This document shows positions 7,466-15,500 of a DNA stretch of 18,588 nt, one piece after another. The stretch's first letter is position 1, and every line of letters starts with the position of its first letter. The DNA is from Planctomycetota bacterium (GTDB taxonomy: Bacteria > Planctomycetota > Planctomycetia > Pirellulales > Pirellulaceae), in the NCBI GenBank assembly GCA_029259935.1, contig JAJDEH010000181.1, positions 1-18,588 on the forward strand. Reading direction: 5' to 3'. The translations under genes and the position numbers were made by a program. A model generated the notes under the pieces. It was not told where the DNA came from. It saw nothing but the letters and a program-made list of their open reading frames with translations, and ran no database searches.

Positions 7466-8302
7466 ATGTCATGTCGAGCCAAGACCGTCTGGAGTTGTGC
7501 CGTGGTAGACGATTCGAGAGCCAGCACTGATACCCTAACCAACGAGCGTTTCCCGTTATCGTCAAAATACGATTCGAAGTGGCAGATCGATGGATGCTTC
7601 GGCGGTAACCCACTCTGGCTGGCGGAGTGGCTGTGCCACGATGCGAAGTTGCAGCCCGGGATGTGCATCCTGGACCTCGGATGCGGCAGGGCCAAGTCCT
7701 CGGTGTTTCTGGCACGCGAGTTCGATGTCAAAGTTTGGGCGGCGGATATGTGGATCAAACCGACTGAGAATTGGCAACGCGTCCGCGAAGCGAGGGTTCA
7801 AGATCACGTCGCACCGCTGCTGGTAGATGCGCGCGATTTGCCATTTCCACATGGCTACTTCGACGCGATTCTTGGGTTCGATTCGTTCCAGTATTTCGCT
7901 ACGGACACGCTGTTCTTGCCGTACATCGTCCAATTCCTAAAACCGACGGGTATGCTTGGCTTCGCGTCAGCGGGACTCGTTCAAGATTTCGTAAATGGCG
8001 TTCCCGAACATCTCTCGCGGTTTTGGACTCCAGATGCCTGGTGCCTCCGCACATCGAACTGGTGGCGCGATCATTGGACGCGAACGGGGTTGGTCGACGT
8101 TAAATCCTCAGAGACGATGCCCGAAGGCTGGCGCGTGTGGCTCAAATGGGCCAAAGCAACAGGTTGCTCGGACTGGTACCTGAAGACATTGGAACACGAC
8201 GCCGGTCAGTACCTAGGTTACATTCGCCTTATGGCGTCACGCCGCCCCGATACGCCCCACTTGACCTATGATCTGCGCACGGGAATTAAGTGTGTCCCAT
8301 AA
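7466..8302 (+). CDS. Class I SAM-dependent methyltransferase
   Basis: The Rossmann-fold methyltransferase has motif I ILDLGCGRAKSS at residues 68-79, an acidic ribose-binding position at the end of the next strand (WAADMW, Asp94), VDARDLPF at 120-127 and FDAILGFDSFQYF as motif IV. The segments before and after it (SKYDSKW, NPLWLAEWLC, AADMWIKPTENWQR, VPEHLSRFW, WWRDHWTRTGLVDV, MPEGWRVWLKW, DAGQYLGYIRL) recall a widespread stand-alone family annotated only as methyltransferase. The substrate is unknown. The ATG at 7466 has a weak upstream site (AGGCGA). The first 25-28 residues are not family-like, so translation may begin further in, for example at the GTG at 7502. It is divergent from the MocR regulator, and their shared 110-base gap holds the operator boxes. 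Confidence 0.85.
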   Translation: MSCRAKTVWSCAVVDDSRASTDTLTNERFPLSSKYDSKWQIDGCFGGNPLWLAEWLCHDAKLQPGMCILDLGCGRAKSSVFLAREFDVKVWAADMWIKPTENWQRVREARVQDHVAPLLVDARDLPFPHGYFDAILGFDSFQYFATDTLFLPYIVQFLKPTGMLGFASAGLVQDFVNGVPEHLSRFWTPDAWCLRTSNWWRDHWTRTGLVDVKSSETMPEGWRVWLKWAKATGCSDWYLKTLEHDAGQYLGYIRLMASRRPDTPHLTYDLRTGIKCVP

Positions 8303-8330
8303 AATCGCGGCACGAGCAAATCACTAGGTT

Positions 8331-8340
8331 GGTGTACACC
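8331..8340. promoter_or_regulatory. Palindrome GGTGTACACC upstream of the DJ-1/PfpI remnant
   Basis: A perfect 10-base palindrome lies 20 bases before the GTG at 8361, between the methyltransferase stop codon and the remnant gene. It could be an operator left over from the once functional gene. Ten bases alone is weak evidence. Confidence 0.25.
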
Positions 8341-8360
8341 GGAATGATGGGTGACTCAAA

Positions 8361-8702
8361 GTGACCGAAACACGCAACCTCGCAATCCTGCTGCTTGACG
8401 ATGTTGAACTTCTCGACTTCTGCGGACCATTCGAGGTCTTCTCGGTCGCAAACAACCAAAACGATAGCTACTCATTCAACGTGTACACGGTCGCAGAGAA
8501 AAGTCCGGTGAAGGCACGGAACCGCCTGTCGGTGAATCCAGATTACACACGGGAGACTGGGCCCCACGCCGAATCTGCTGCTCGTCCACGGTGGAATCGG
8601 CTCTCGCCAACAAATCAACGGCCATGTCTACGAGACACACGAGAATTCGACTCTATTGAAAAACTCGGGCACTTCTGCGCCGTCAACACGCTGCGCGACT
8701 AG
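8361..8702 (+). pseudogene. Frameshifted, truncated DJ-1/PfpI-family (class I glutamine amidotransferase-like) gene
   Basis: The GTG at 8361 opens a frame encoding NLAILLLDDVELLDFCGPFEVF and FNVYTVAEKSPVKARNRLSV, the standard N-terminus of DJ-1/PfpI proteins and of the amidase-like half of GATase-type AraC regulators. After YTRET (about base 8555) family similarity leaves this frame. It continues in the next frame as PTPNLLLVHGGIGSRQQIN (from 8563), which corresponds to the usual PDLLLVPGGxGTR block. One extra base in the GGGCCCC run (8559-8565) would explain it. Towards the end FDSIEKLGHFCAV, again in the first frame, recalls the strand before the nucleophile cysteine. The expected CTG-type elbow and everything beyond are missing. 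A full-length member has about 200 residues; this one stops after about 113. It is almost certainly non-functional. Confidence 0.7.
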
Positions 8703-8740
8703 CCCAAAAAACGCAAAAGCCTACGCTTGGTTAAGGGCTA
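8700..8740. terminator. Weak dyad between converging genes
   Basis: TAGCCC (8700-8705) and GGGCTA (8735-8740) are complementary, and inside the loop AAGC-CTAC-GCTT (8717-8728) can form a second small stem. It lies where the DJ-1/PfpI remnant and the - strand gene meet, a place suited to a two-way terminator. The long loop and short stems make this uncertain. Confidence 0.2.
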
Positions 8741-9000
8741 ATTGGGGTTAAATTAAATTCAGTTCCATCGCACAGAAACAACCTTTTCTTAGTTGCCAGT
8801 CTCCGTAGGTCACGAGTTGAGAGCGGGTTTTCTTCCTCACCAAATGAGCTGTCGTCGGGAACCGGCGGCCCGGCGATCACTACGGCACGCCCTTCCTCCA
8901 TTTCCAATTTCTTGATTGCCGCTTCCAAGCCTTGTTTACCTTCACCAAAGTAAACTTCATCCACACACCTCTGGGTCTCTGAATTCCATGTGTGGGCCAA
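8731..9000 (-). CDS. Unknown protein, possibly the displaced C-terminus of the upstream lipoprotein
   Basis: The frame of at most 89 residues has no ATG; its first possible start is a TTG at 9000. It overlaps the end of the lipoprotein gene by 44 bases in another frame. Protein-like sequence begins around VDEVYFGEGKQGLEAAIKKLEME, followed by GRAVVIAGPPVPDDSSFGEEE and RRLATKKRLFLCDGTEFNLTPISP. Either it is translated by coupling to the lipoprotein, or a slip in the GTGTGTGG run near 8958-8965 split one protein of about 220 residues. I recognise no family. A one-base sequencing or assembly error would look the same. Confidence 0.45.
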   Translation of the reverse strand: MAHTWNSETQRCVDEVYFGEGKQGLEAAIKKLEMEEGRAVVIAGPPVPDDSSFGEEENPLSTRDLRRLATKKRLFLCDGTEFNLTPISP

Positions 9001-9403
9001 TCCACGCTAAAACCCCCACGTCCGGAGAAATCAAATCGAACCCATTTTCCATGTAATCGAACTTACGAAAAAAGACTTTTCGTTTGCGACAGAATTCTTC
9101 AACTTCGTAAACTCTTTCTCGCATAGCCCGATTCATCGTATATTGACGGATAGACAAAATGACCAAGTCAGAACTTTTCAGCCGCTTTAGCCTGGACTCC
9201 GCTTCGCGCCATTCGAGGTGCTTGTTCTTACGAGTCGAGTACGACACCACGTTAGCGTCATCACCTTTTCCTACAAGCTTAATGTTAAGAATGAATACGT
9301 CCGGTGGCTTGGCATGTTCGTCGACTGAAATTAAGTCGGGTTGTTGAATGTTATTGCAAGAAGTGAAAAGAGCCAACAGAAGTGCCAGTAGGAATGTTCG
9401 CAT
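8957..9403 (-). CDS. Predicted lipoprotein of unknown function
   Basis: The 148-residue product starts MRTFLLALLLALFTSC, a lipoprotein signal with Cys16 as acylation site (FTSC lipobox), so it should be anchored to a membrane facing the periplasm. AAGGA about 10 bases upstream supports the ATG at 9403. The mature part is highly charged (many Lys, Arg and Glu; HLEWREAESRLKRLKSSD, RERVYEVEEFCRKRKVFFRK) with strand-like VFILNIKL and LVILSIRQY. It ends at a TGA within the overlap with the next open frame. I recognise no family. Confidence 0.6.
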   Translation of the reverse strand: MRTFLLALLLALFTSCNNIQQPDLISVDEHAKPPDVFILNIKLVGKGDDANVVSYSTRKNKHLEWREAESRLKRLKSSDLVILSIRQYTMNRAMRERVYEVEEFCRKRKVFFRKFDYMENGFDLISPDVGVLAWIGPHMEFRDPEVCG

Positions 9404-9681
9404 CAGAGGTCGATCCTTTTGGCGAATGCGGTAGGACTACAAATGAGGGCACCGAGTATAGATGGACGGGCCGTCCTTTGCACGCGTGACCCCGCCGCGT
9501 TTCCCACGTGCGCGGGCAAAAAAGCATTTCGCGGGAAATTGAAGAATCTTTGGCGCGATGCGGGGCTAGACGGCGCATTTCCAAGTAGAGCCGGAAAACA
9601 CTGGCGCTTAGCCGCAGAGGCAGAAAAGGAGGCAGGAACCGTTTTGTTCACACGGGGCGCATGGTTTAGTAGATTTTCATC
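9404..9681. other. Gene-poor intergenic stretch with several palindromes
   Basis: About 280 bases without a convincing gene. Open frames exist on both strands, but their products have no domain character and no ribosome-binding sites. Three self-complementary elements cluster in 76 bases: GGACGG-g-CCGTCC (9464-9476), CACGCGTG (9481-9488) and ATTTC-gcgg-GAAAT (9526-9539). The first half also carries the promoter and ribosome-binding site of the lipoprotein gene on the - strand. It has the look of a dispersed intergenic repeat, which I cannot test here. Confidence 0.4.
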
Positions 9682-9825
9682 ATGGGAAGGCTAAAATGGG
9701 CTGCTGTTGGCATGCTCATCGGCACAGCACTGGAAGCGGCCATGTTTCCGCGCTCAAGACGGGCCAAAGAAACCATTAAACGGTTCCTGACACGATCCGG
9801 ACACGTTTCGGGCACCTATTGCTCT
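9682..9825 (+). CDS. Possible 47-residue membrane peptide
   Basis: An ATG opens a frame of 47 codons: MGRLKWAAVGMLIGTALEAAMF followed by a basic stretch PRSRRAKETIKRF and a TGA. One hydrophobic helix with small residues, then Pro and a positively charged amphipathic helix, resembles the N-terminus of small YtxH-like membrane proteins. No ribosome-binding site precedes it, and its last 10 bases overlap the tail of the converging gene. It could be chance. Confidence 0.22.
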
Positions 9826-12296
9826 TGAATCGGACGGCCCGGTGGCGGAGGCGGGGGTTGTTGCCAATTCCAATGGCTTTTGTAGGCAATGTCGAGCCAG
9901 GGTGTTTCGATGACTTTGCCGTCTTGGTGCATCGAGACGTGTACCGCGTCCAACACGCCGCTGGTCAACAGAGTGCGCTCGACGGGCCAGGTTGGTTTGC
10001 CGGTGTGCATCATTTGTTCGATTCCCATCAGCAAATACGAGAAATGATGGAACGGGCGTTCTTCCTGCGTGCTGAACAAAGTCGATTCAACTGATCCGTC
10101 TTCGTATTGCCAAGCGCTGGCCCACTCGCCGACGGCACCGTTGAGCGTGAAGACGCACGCGCGCAAGCCATCGCGATAGTCGATCACGCACAAGATGGGT
10201 TTCTTGACCAACTCTTCAACTGGCTTTTTGCGCCGAATCGTGACTCGTGCCAGCGCCTCGTCCAGCAGTTTGCGGTCGTACACACTCTTTTCGGCTGCCT
10301 GCCAAACGGCGTCGCCGGTGATGGTTTGCACGCGGGCAACTCCGGTTTCGCCGCCAGCCCGCCGCTCGACCAGCGACTGGACCATTTCCAAGGCGTGAAA
10401 TCCGTATGCATCGAGTCGGTGATACGAAACGGCAACGATCTGCTTTAGTTTCTCGCCGCGTCGTGTGTCGACCGGCGGATAACGCCACAACACGGGCAAG
10501 GACGATCCGGCCATCATGGGAACCTTCAGCCGCTGAGCCGTATCATAGATCCACTTGGCATCCGCCCAATTGTCGGCCAGATGTTTATCGGAAAAGACGG
10601 GCACGACTTGTCCGGTCCGCTCGAACTCGGCGGCGATCTCGCCAAACATGCGTCGTTTGGGAAACACGAATTGCCCGGTTTCCGACTCCGGATACTTGCC
10701 GTGTTCGGCAACCAGTAACACACCGTCCACCGTCAGATGATCCTTCCCGTTGCTGAGCGCGCCGGCAATGGTTTTCCCAATGCTGATGTTATGTTTTTTG
10801 CTCCACTGGCGACTGGTATCGTTCTTGGGCACTTGATCGGTGAACAGCGACGCCAGCTTGAGCGAGGCGGGCTGCCCTTTGCCGTCCAGCGTGTCCGTTT
10901 CCAATAGACGCGTCAGAATGACGTCGGCATGTGAGTTGTGACGGTACTCCGTCGTGAGGCCGGCGACCTTCGGTAAGCGAATCGCTTGTAGCGTGAATGG
11001 ATAGAGCGTCGTGACATAAACCGTCCCGTCTGCTCCGGCACAAATGCCCATGATCGTATATCGCGGCAGCAACGTGCCGTCTTTCAAATTATAGATGCCG
11101 TGATGGTACGGCAGCGCCTTGCCGTCCTCGCCGGTCCGCTTGGTGTAGTCGGGATTGCCGATGGCGATCGGTCCGTGATCGGTAGGTGCCTTCGCTCCGG
11201 GCCGATAGCTGACTAGATGCAAAAACTGGCCCCGGCCGGCGAACTTCGCGGCCACGCCGGCCCAAACCGTTCCATCCGGTCCCACGCACATCGCCCGGCA
11301 GTCCGTGCTTTCGGCGGTCGGAATCAGATTTCCCAAGCTGCGTCCAACGAGCGTATCACCCTTGGCGGACAAATCGTAGGCGAACAACTGGTTGCCGCTC
11401 ATCGCCACCGAGTACAAAGTCTTTCGGTCCGGCGACATATCCCAGTTGATCGGATGGCTTTTCGGATGAGCCAGCAGCGAGTCATCTGTTGGTGGCTTGC
11501 CGTCGATAGTTTGCTTGAGTCGCGTGAGCTTGTCCGTTTGGGGATCGTAGCGGGCGATCTCGCCGCCAAGTACCGGGTGATAGGCTCGCCCTACATGATC
11601 GACCACGATGAAGGCGTACATATGGCGCGTGTCGAGCAAGTCGCGATATTTGCCGGTCTCTAGATCGAGAATCATGAAGTGGGCGCTCTCGACCGGCCGC
11701 TCGTCCGAACAAGTCGAAACATAGGCCACGCCGCGCGCTTCGTCGGGCGTCACGCTAATAATGCCTTGGTGCTTGATCGGAATCTCATAGACTCGCGTCT
11801 TGCCGGTCGCCGGGTCAAAGACCATGGGATAGCCGCCCAAGTAAGCATCTCGCTTTTCGCCTTTTTTGGGATAGCCTTGTTTAGTGCCAAAGTAGATCTT
11901 GCCGCTTCGGCCGACGTTGTTGCGTGTGTGAATCTTGGCTTGAGCCGCGAATCCGGTAACCGTGGTGCCAATTTCCTTGTGGGCGTCGACCACGGTTTTC
12001 ATCTGTTTCGTCGCCGGATCGAACTCGACCAAAAACGCGTTCTCTCCGTACTTTGCCGTACCGATGTAGATCCGCCCGTTGTTTCCTTCGATGATCGAAA
12101 AATAACCGCTTTGTTCGCTCGTCGTTTCATAGGGAACTGCATGCGCGGTCGACCACAGCCAATGCCGCGTGATCGCGGACTCTTCGGCAACCGCGGCGCG
12201 ATCCATGCACAGACCGAGAAACGCGCTCGTAATTGCCACCAGGATGACTGAAGGTCCGGGCGAACCCAAGGAACGAAACTGCTTCGACAACAACAT
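9816..12296 (-). CDS. Secreted propeller-like protein fused to a second conserved C-terminal domain
   Basis: The ATG at 12296 follows GAGGAG with a ten-base gap and gives 826 residues. A signal peptide covers residues 1-37 (hydrophobic VILVAITSAFLGLC, cut after AVA). Residues about 45-480 show repeated blade-like units: GRIYIGTAKYGENAFLVEFDPATKQ, KIYFGTKQGYPKKGEKRD, PMVFDPATGKTRVYEIP, LYSVAMSGNQLFAYDLS, GTVWAGVAA and GTVYVTTLYPF, as in seven- or eight-bladed beta-propellers. From about 505 to 805 there is a different domain (VDGVLLVAEHGKYP, VVPVFSDKHLADNW, RLKVPMMAGSSLPVLWR, DAYGFHALEMVQSLVERR, GGETGVARVQ, GDAVWQAAEKS, CVIDYRDGLRACVFTLNG, TLLTSGVLDA). I know this domain as a stand-alone planctomycete/acidobacterial protein of unknown function. 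The protein ends in a polyproline tail. A periplasmic sensing, binding or sugar-modifying role is possible; nothing proves an activity. Confidence 0.75.
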   Translation of the reverse strand: MLLSKQFRSLGSPGPSVILVAITSAFLGLCMDRAAVAEESAITRHWLWSTAHAVPYETTSEQSGYFSIIEGNNGRIYIGTAKYGENAFLVEFDPATKQMKTVVDAHKEIGTTVTGFAAQAKIHTRNNVGRSGKIYFGTKQGYPKKGEKRDAYLGGYPMVFDPATGKTRVYEIPIKHQGIISVTPDEARGVAYVSTCSDERPVESAHFMILDLETGKYRDLLDTRHMYAFIVVDHVGRAYHPVLGGEIARYDPQTDKLTRLKQTIDGKPPTDDSLLAHPKSHPINWDMSPDRKTLYSVAMSGNQLFAYDLSAKGDTLVGRSLGNLIPTAESTDCRAMCVGPDGTVWAGVAAKFAGRGQFLHLVSYRPGAKAPTDHGPIAIGNPDYTKRTGEDGKALPYHHGIYNLKDGTLLPRYTIMGICAGADGTVYVTTLYPFTLQAIRLPKVAGLTTEYRHNSHADVILTRLLETDTLDGKGQPASLKLASLFTDQVPKNDTSRQWSKKHNISIGKTIAGALSNGKDHLTVDGVLLVAEHGKYPESETGQFVFPKRRMFGEIAAEFERTGQVVPVFSDKHLADNWADAKWIYDTAQRLKVPMMAGSSLPVLWRYPPVDTRRGEKLKQIVAVSYHRLDAYGFHALEMVQSLVERRAGGETGVARVQTITGDAVWQAAEKSVYDRKLLDEALARVTIRRKKPVEELVKKPILCVIDYRDGLRACVFTLNGAVGEWASAWQYEDGSVESTLFSTQEERPFHHFSYLLMGIEQMMHTGKPTWPVERTLLTSGVLDAVHVSMHQDGKVIETPWLDIAYKSHWNWQQPPPPPPGRPIQEQ

Positions 12297-12559
12297 CAAG
12301 TCGATTCTCCTCGAAGTAATTCCCAAACGAATTCCGCCTGCGTACATTCGCGGCGGCATCGTCGGTCGAATCACATTGTCGCCTGAACGGACCAGGCAGG
12401 GCAAGTCTTGGCCGCTCCAACGCGTGACTAGGGTTCGTGCCGCCTCACAAGTTGCATCAAATCCAGGGTGCTAGTGGCGCGAACAGGCAAAGTCTGAGTT
12501 ATGATACTCCCAGTAGCTTTGATTTTACGATCATGCCGATACGCCAGAGCTAACTACTC
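12297..12559. other. Divergent intergenic region
   Basis: This gap separates the outward-reading propeller and giant-membrane-protein genes and must hold both promoters. A TATGAT (12500-12505) could be a -10 element for the + strand gene, but no good -35 lies 16-18 bases before it. I see no operator-like palindrome. Confidence 0.3.
12307..12312 (-). promoter_or_regulatory. Ribosome-binding site fixing the propeller-protein start
   Basis: GAGGAG on the - strand ends ten bases before the ATG at 12296. It argues against a start at the ATG at 12404, whose 36 extra Arg-rich residues would precede the signal peptide. Confidence 0.6.
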
Positions 12560-15500
12560 GTGGACGACCTTCTCCAACCCTGCCTGCTCATCTCATTTGT
12601 CTTGTTGGCGATTGTAATCTGTGTATTGGTCGTCGTGGTCGGTAAACGGGTCGTTTCAGCCCCACACGACGCCCAACCTTGGCAAAACACACCGATCGAC
12701 CAGCACATCCGTTCGACGTGCGTGATGCTCAACGGTTGGCGTCGCACCGGCGATATCTCGCCCGAACAATACTCGGAACTGCGCGACTTGATTGAACAGC
12801 AGCATCCGTACGCCACGAATCTGCCCGAGCGTATACCCGATCACGAGATTGTCTATGTCGGCGAGCTGAAGTCGCGACCCGCCGAGCAACCCACGGTGCC
12901 GGCGGAGCCGCCCTTGCCGGCCCCGACTGCTCCGCTGGCTCCGCCCGCGCCTTCCGCATCCGCCATTGGACCGAAGTCTGGCGAGATTTCCCCAGCGGAC
13001 ATTGTCGAAGCGGAAATCGTCGAACCCGAGAATGTGGAACCCAGGAATGTCGAACCCGAGATCGTTCCGCCAAGAGCCGCCGCGCCCGCGCCGACAGCCA
13101 CGCGCGGGCGTGCGCCGTGGGACTTTCCCGACGAACCGGCACGGCCGCCGCGCCGGCCGCTGTCCGAAGTGTTGGCCGGTTTCATGCAGGACAAGAACAT
13201 TCGCTGGGGCGAACTGGCCAGCGGAATTCTCATTGTCGGCAGCGCGGTGGGTTTGGTCATTAGCTTGCGCGAGCAGCTTCACGACACGATTCCTTTTTTT
13301 CCGGCACTGGTGTTTATGTTGCTGACCGGTGCGATCCAGGCGGCCGGCATTTACACGTTGCGCCGCTGGAAGCTGCGCACCACGAGCCGCGGAGTGTTGG
13401 TTATCGGCCTCCTGTTGGTCCCGCTGAACTTTTTGGCGGCTTGCGTGCTAACAGGCCAAGGCGAAGATCGCCGCGAACTGTTCGACCCGATCTACTGGAT
13501 TGCGATCACGACTGGCGTGACGGTGTTTGTCACGCTGACGTGGCTGTCTGGAAAGTATCTGTTGCGCGCCGGGCAACTTCCCTTGGCCGCCGCGGTGTTG
13601 GGTTGCTCGGTCTCTCAACTGGTCATTAACCGTATCGAAATGCCAACTAGCAATTGGGGGCTGTCATTGCTGGGTGTTCCGATCGTTGCTTCATTTCTGG
13701 CCGGGGTCGCCTATTGCATTCCCAACCAGTGGACGCGTACGCGCTGGACCGAGCCAGGAATCAATCGACTGCTGCTGTTGCTGGGACTGAGCGCGTTTGC
13801 CTTGGCAACCGCTTTTGGTCTTGTCTTCTTTCGGGTCTCCAACCGTTTGGAAGCGATCGTCGCGCTGTCGCCCGCCTTTTGCGCGGTGTTCTCCGTCACG
13901 GCTTGGATCGGCGCTACGGTGATGCAAGGCACGAGCAGCGACGCGGCGAACAACACGCATCGCATCACCGGTACGGCACTGCTGCTGGTAGGGCTGGGCT
14001 TCACCGCCGCGGCCGTCATTTCGTCGTTGGTGAACCCCACCATGCTTTTGGCCAGCAGCATCGTCAGCGGAGTATTGCTGTGCGGGCTGGCGATCAATCG
14101 ACGAATGCCAACGATCATGCCGGGTGTGTGGGCATGTTTGGGGGCGGCTTCGTTGGTCGTACTGAACCTGCTGCTCAATGTATTTGAATTTGACAAGTGG
14201 ACGGACTTGCAGCAGTTCCATGACGCCACGGTAAGCGCGGCGGCCGGGTTGTGCCTGACCGCCGTCGGCTTCGCGATTGTTGGCGGCATGGCACTGATGA
14301 AGCGGTGGGGGGTTGGCCCGTCGGCTGACTCGCGTTCCTTGAAGTACGACTACGCCAGCGTCGCGGTCGCCTTCGCGCTGGGATGCGGACTGTCGCTGGC
14401 CGCCAGCTTTGTCCATAAAAACAACCCGTTCGACGTGATGACGGCGACGATCTTGTTGGTGGTCATCGCGGTGCTGGCCTTTGTCGCGGCCACTCGATTG
14501 TCGCATGAAGGCGTACCGTTTTTGGCGACGGCGTTGCTGGTCGGGGCCTTGCTGCACGCGCTGGTTTGGAACCAGTGGATTGCCGGACTTTTCACCGGCC
14601 GCGCCGTGGATATCCGATGGGCACTGCTGTCCGTTATCACGGCGTTCTGCTGTTCCCTGGCCGCGATGTGGCTGCATCGGCGCGGACCGGCCATCGAATC
14701 GAAGAAGTCATTTTCCGCTTGCGCCACGGTGGCCATTTTTGCCACGGTGGTAACCGGCATGTGTCTGATTCCGCAAGCTACCGGTGCCGCCAGTTTGATC
14801 TTACTGGCCGCATGCGTCACGGCACTCATCTTGGCCGCCGCGACTCGGGGACCCGAGACCACGTTCATCTTTTCCGCGACTACCGCGCTGTTGATGATGA
14901 CAGCGGTCGGAGAAGGCGGAATACGCTACGGCTGGTATTCGTCGCTGCAAGAGTCGCGGCACATTTGGATTCAACTGATCGGCTTGGCGACGTGGAGTGC
15001 GGTGTGGTTAATTGCGGTCGCACTGTTGCGCGGCCAGCGCTGGTGCAATTGGTTGCTGCGTCACGCGGGTCCGTGCGAGCAAGCGGTTTTGTTCGGATCG
15101 ACAGGATTAGTTACCTTGCTGATGGCCTGGGGATTGTCGGCCGACGTTGGCGCACAGATATTCATCGAATTGCCGGCGCGGCCCGACACCTATGTTCAAC
15201 TGCTAGATAACGCGGCCTTCGTCGTCGCGGCCCTCGCCGCGGTTGCCGTGGCGATGATTGTTGCGCTGGTCATTCAGCCGACGCCACAACGGGCCGGTGC
15301 ATTGATTGTGATGTGGTGTTTGGCATGGTCGTTGAGTGCGTTGCCGTTTGAATCGGCGCGGGGCGTGGGAACGGCCCTGCGCTGGCTGTTGCCAATCGGC
15401 GGGGCGTGCGCGGCGCTGTTGATCGGCAGCCGTGGTCGATTCATCCCGGCCTGGCATGGCATGAGGCAGCGCCTGCGATTACGAGAATCGGGCGAATTTT

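Noticed and set aside
9419..9694. + strand open frame of 91 codons in the intergenic stretch
   Set aside because: No ribosome-binding site and no domain character. The opposite strand is equally open, which suggests base composition, not coding.
12534..12554. Six-codon upstream open frame before the giant membrane protein
   Set aside because: It has no ribosome-binding site, and such a short frame is expected by chance.
13691..14677. Long - strand open frame of 328 codons inside the giant membrane protein gene
   Set aside because: The product is Gln/Arg/His-rich with no domain character. It is the mirror of a hydrophobic, G+C-rich gene, which suppresses stop codons on the opposite strand.
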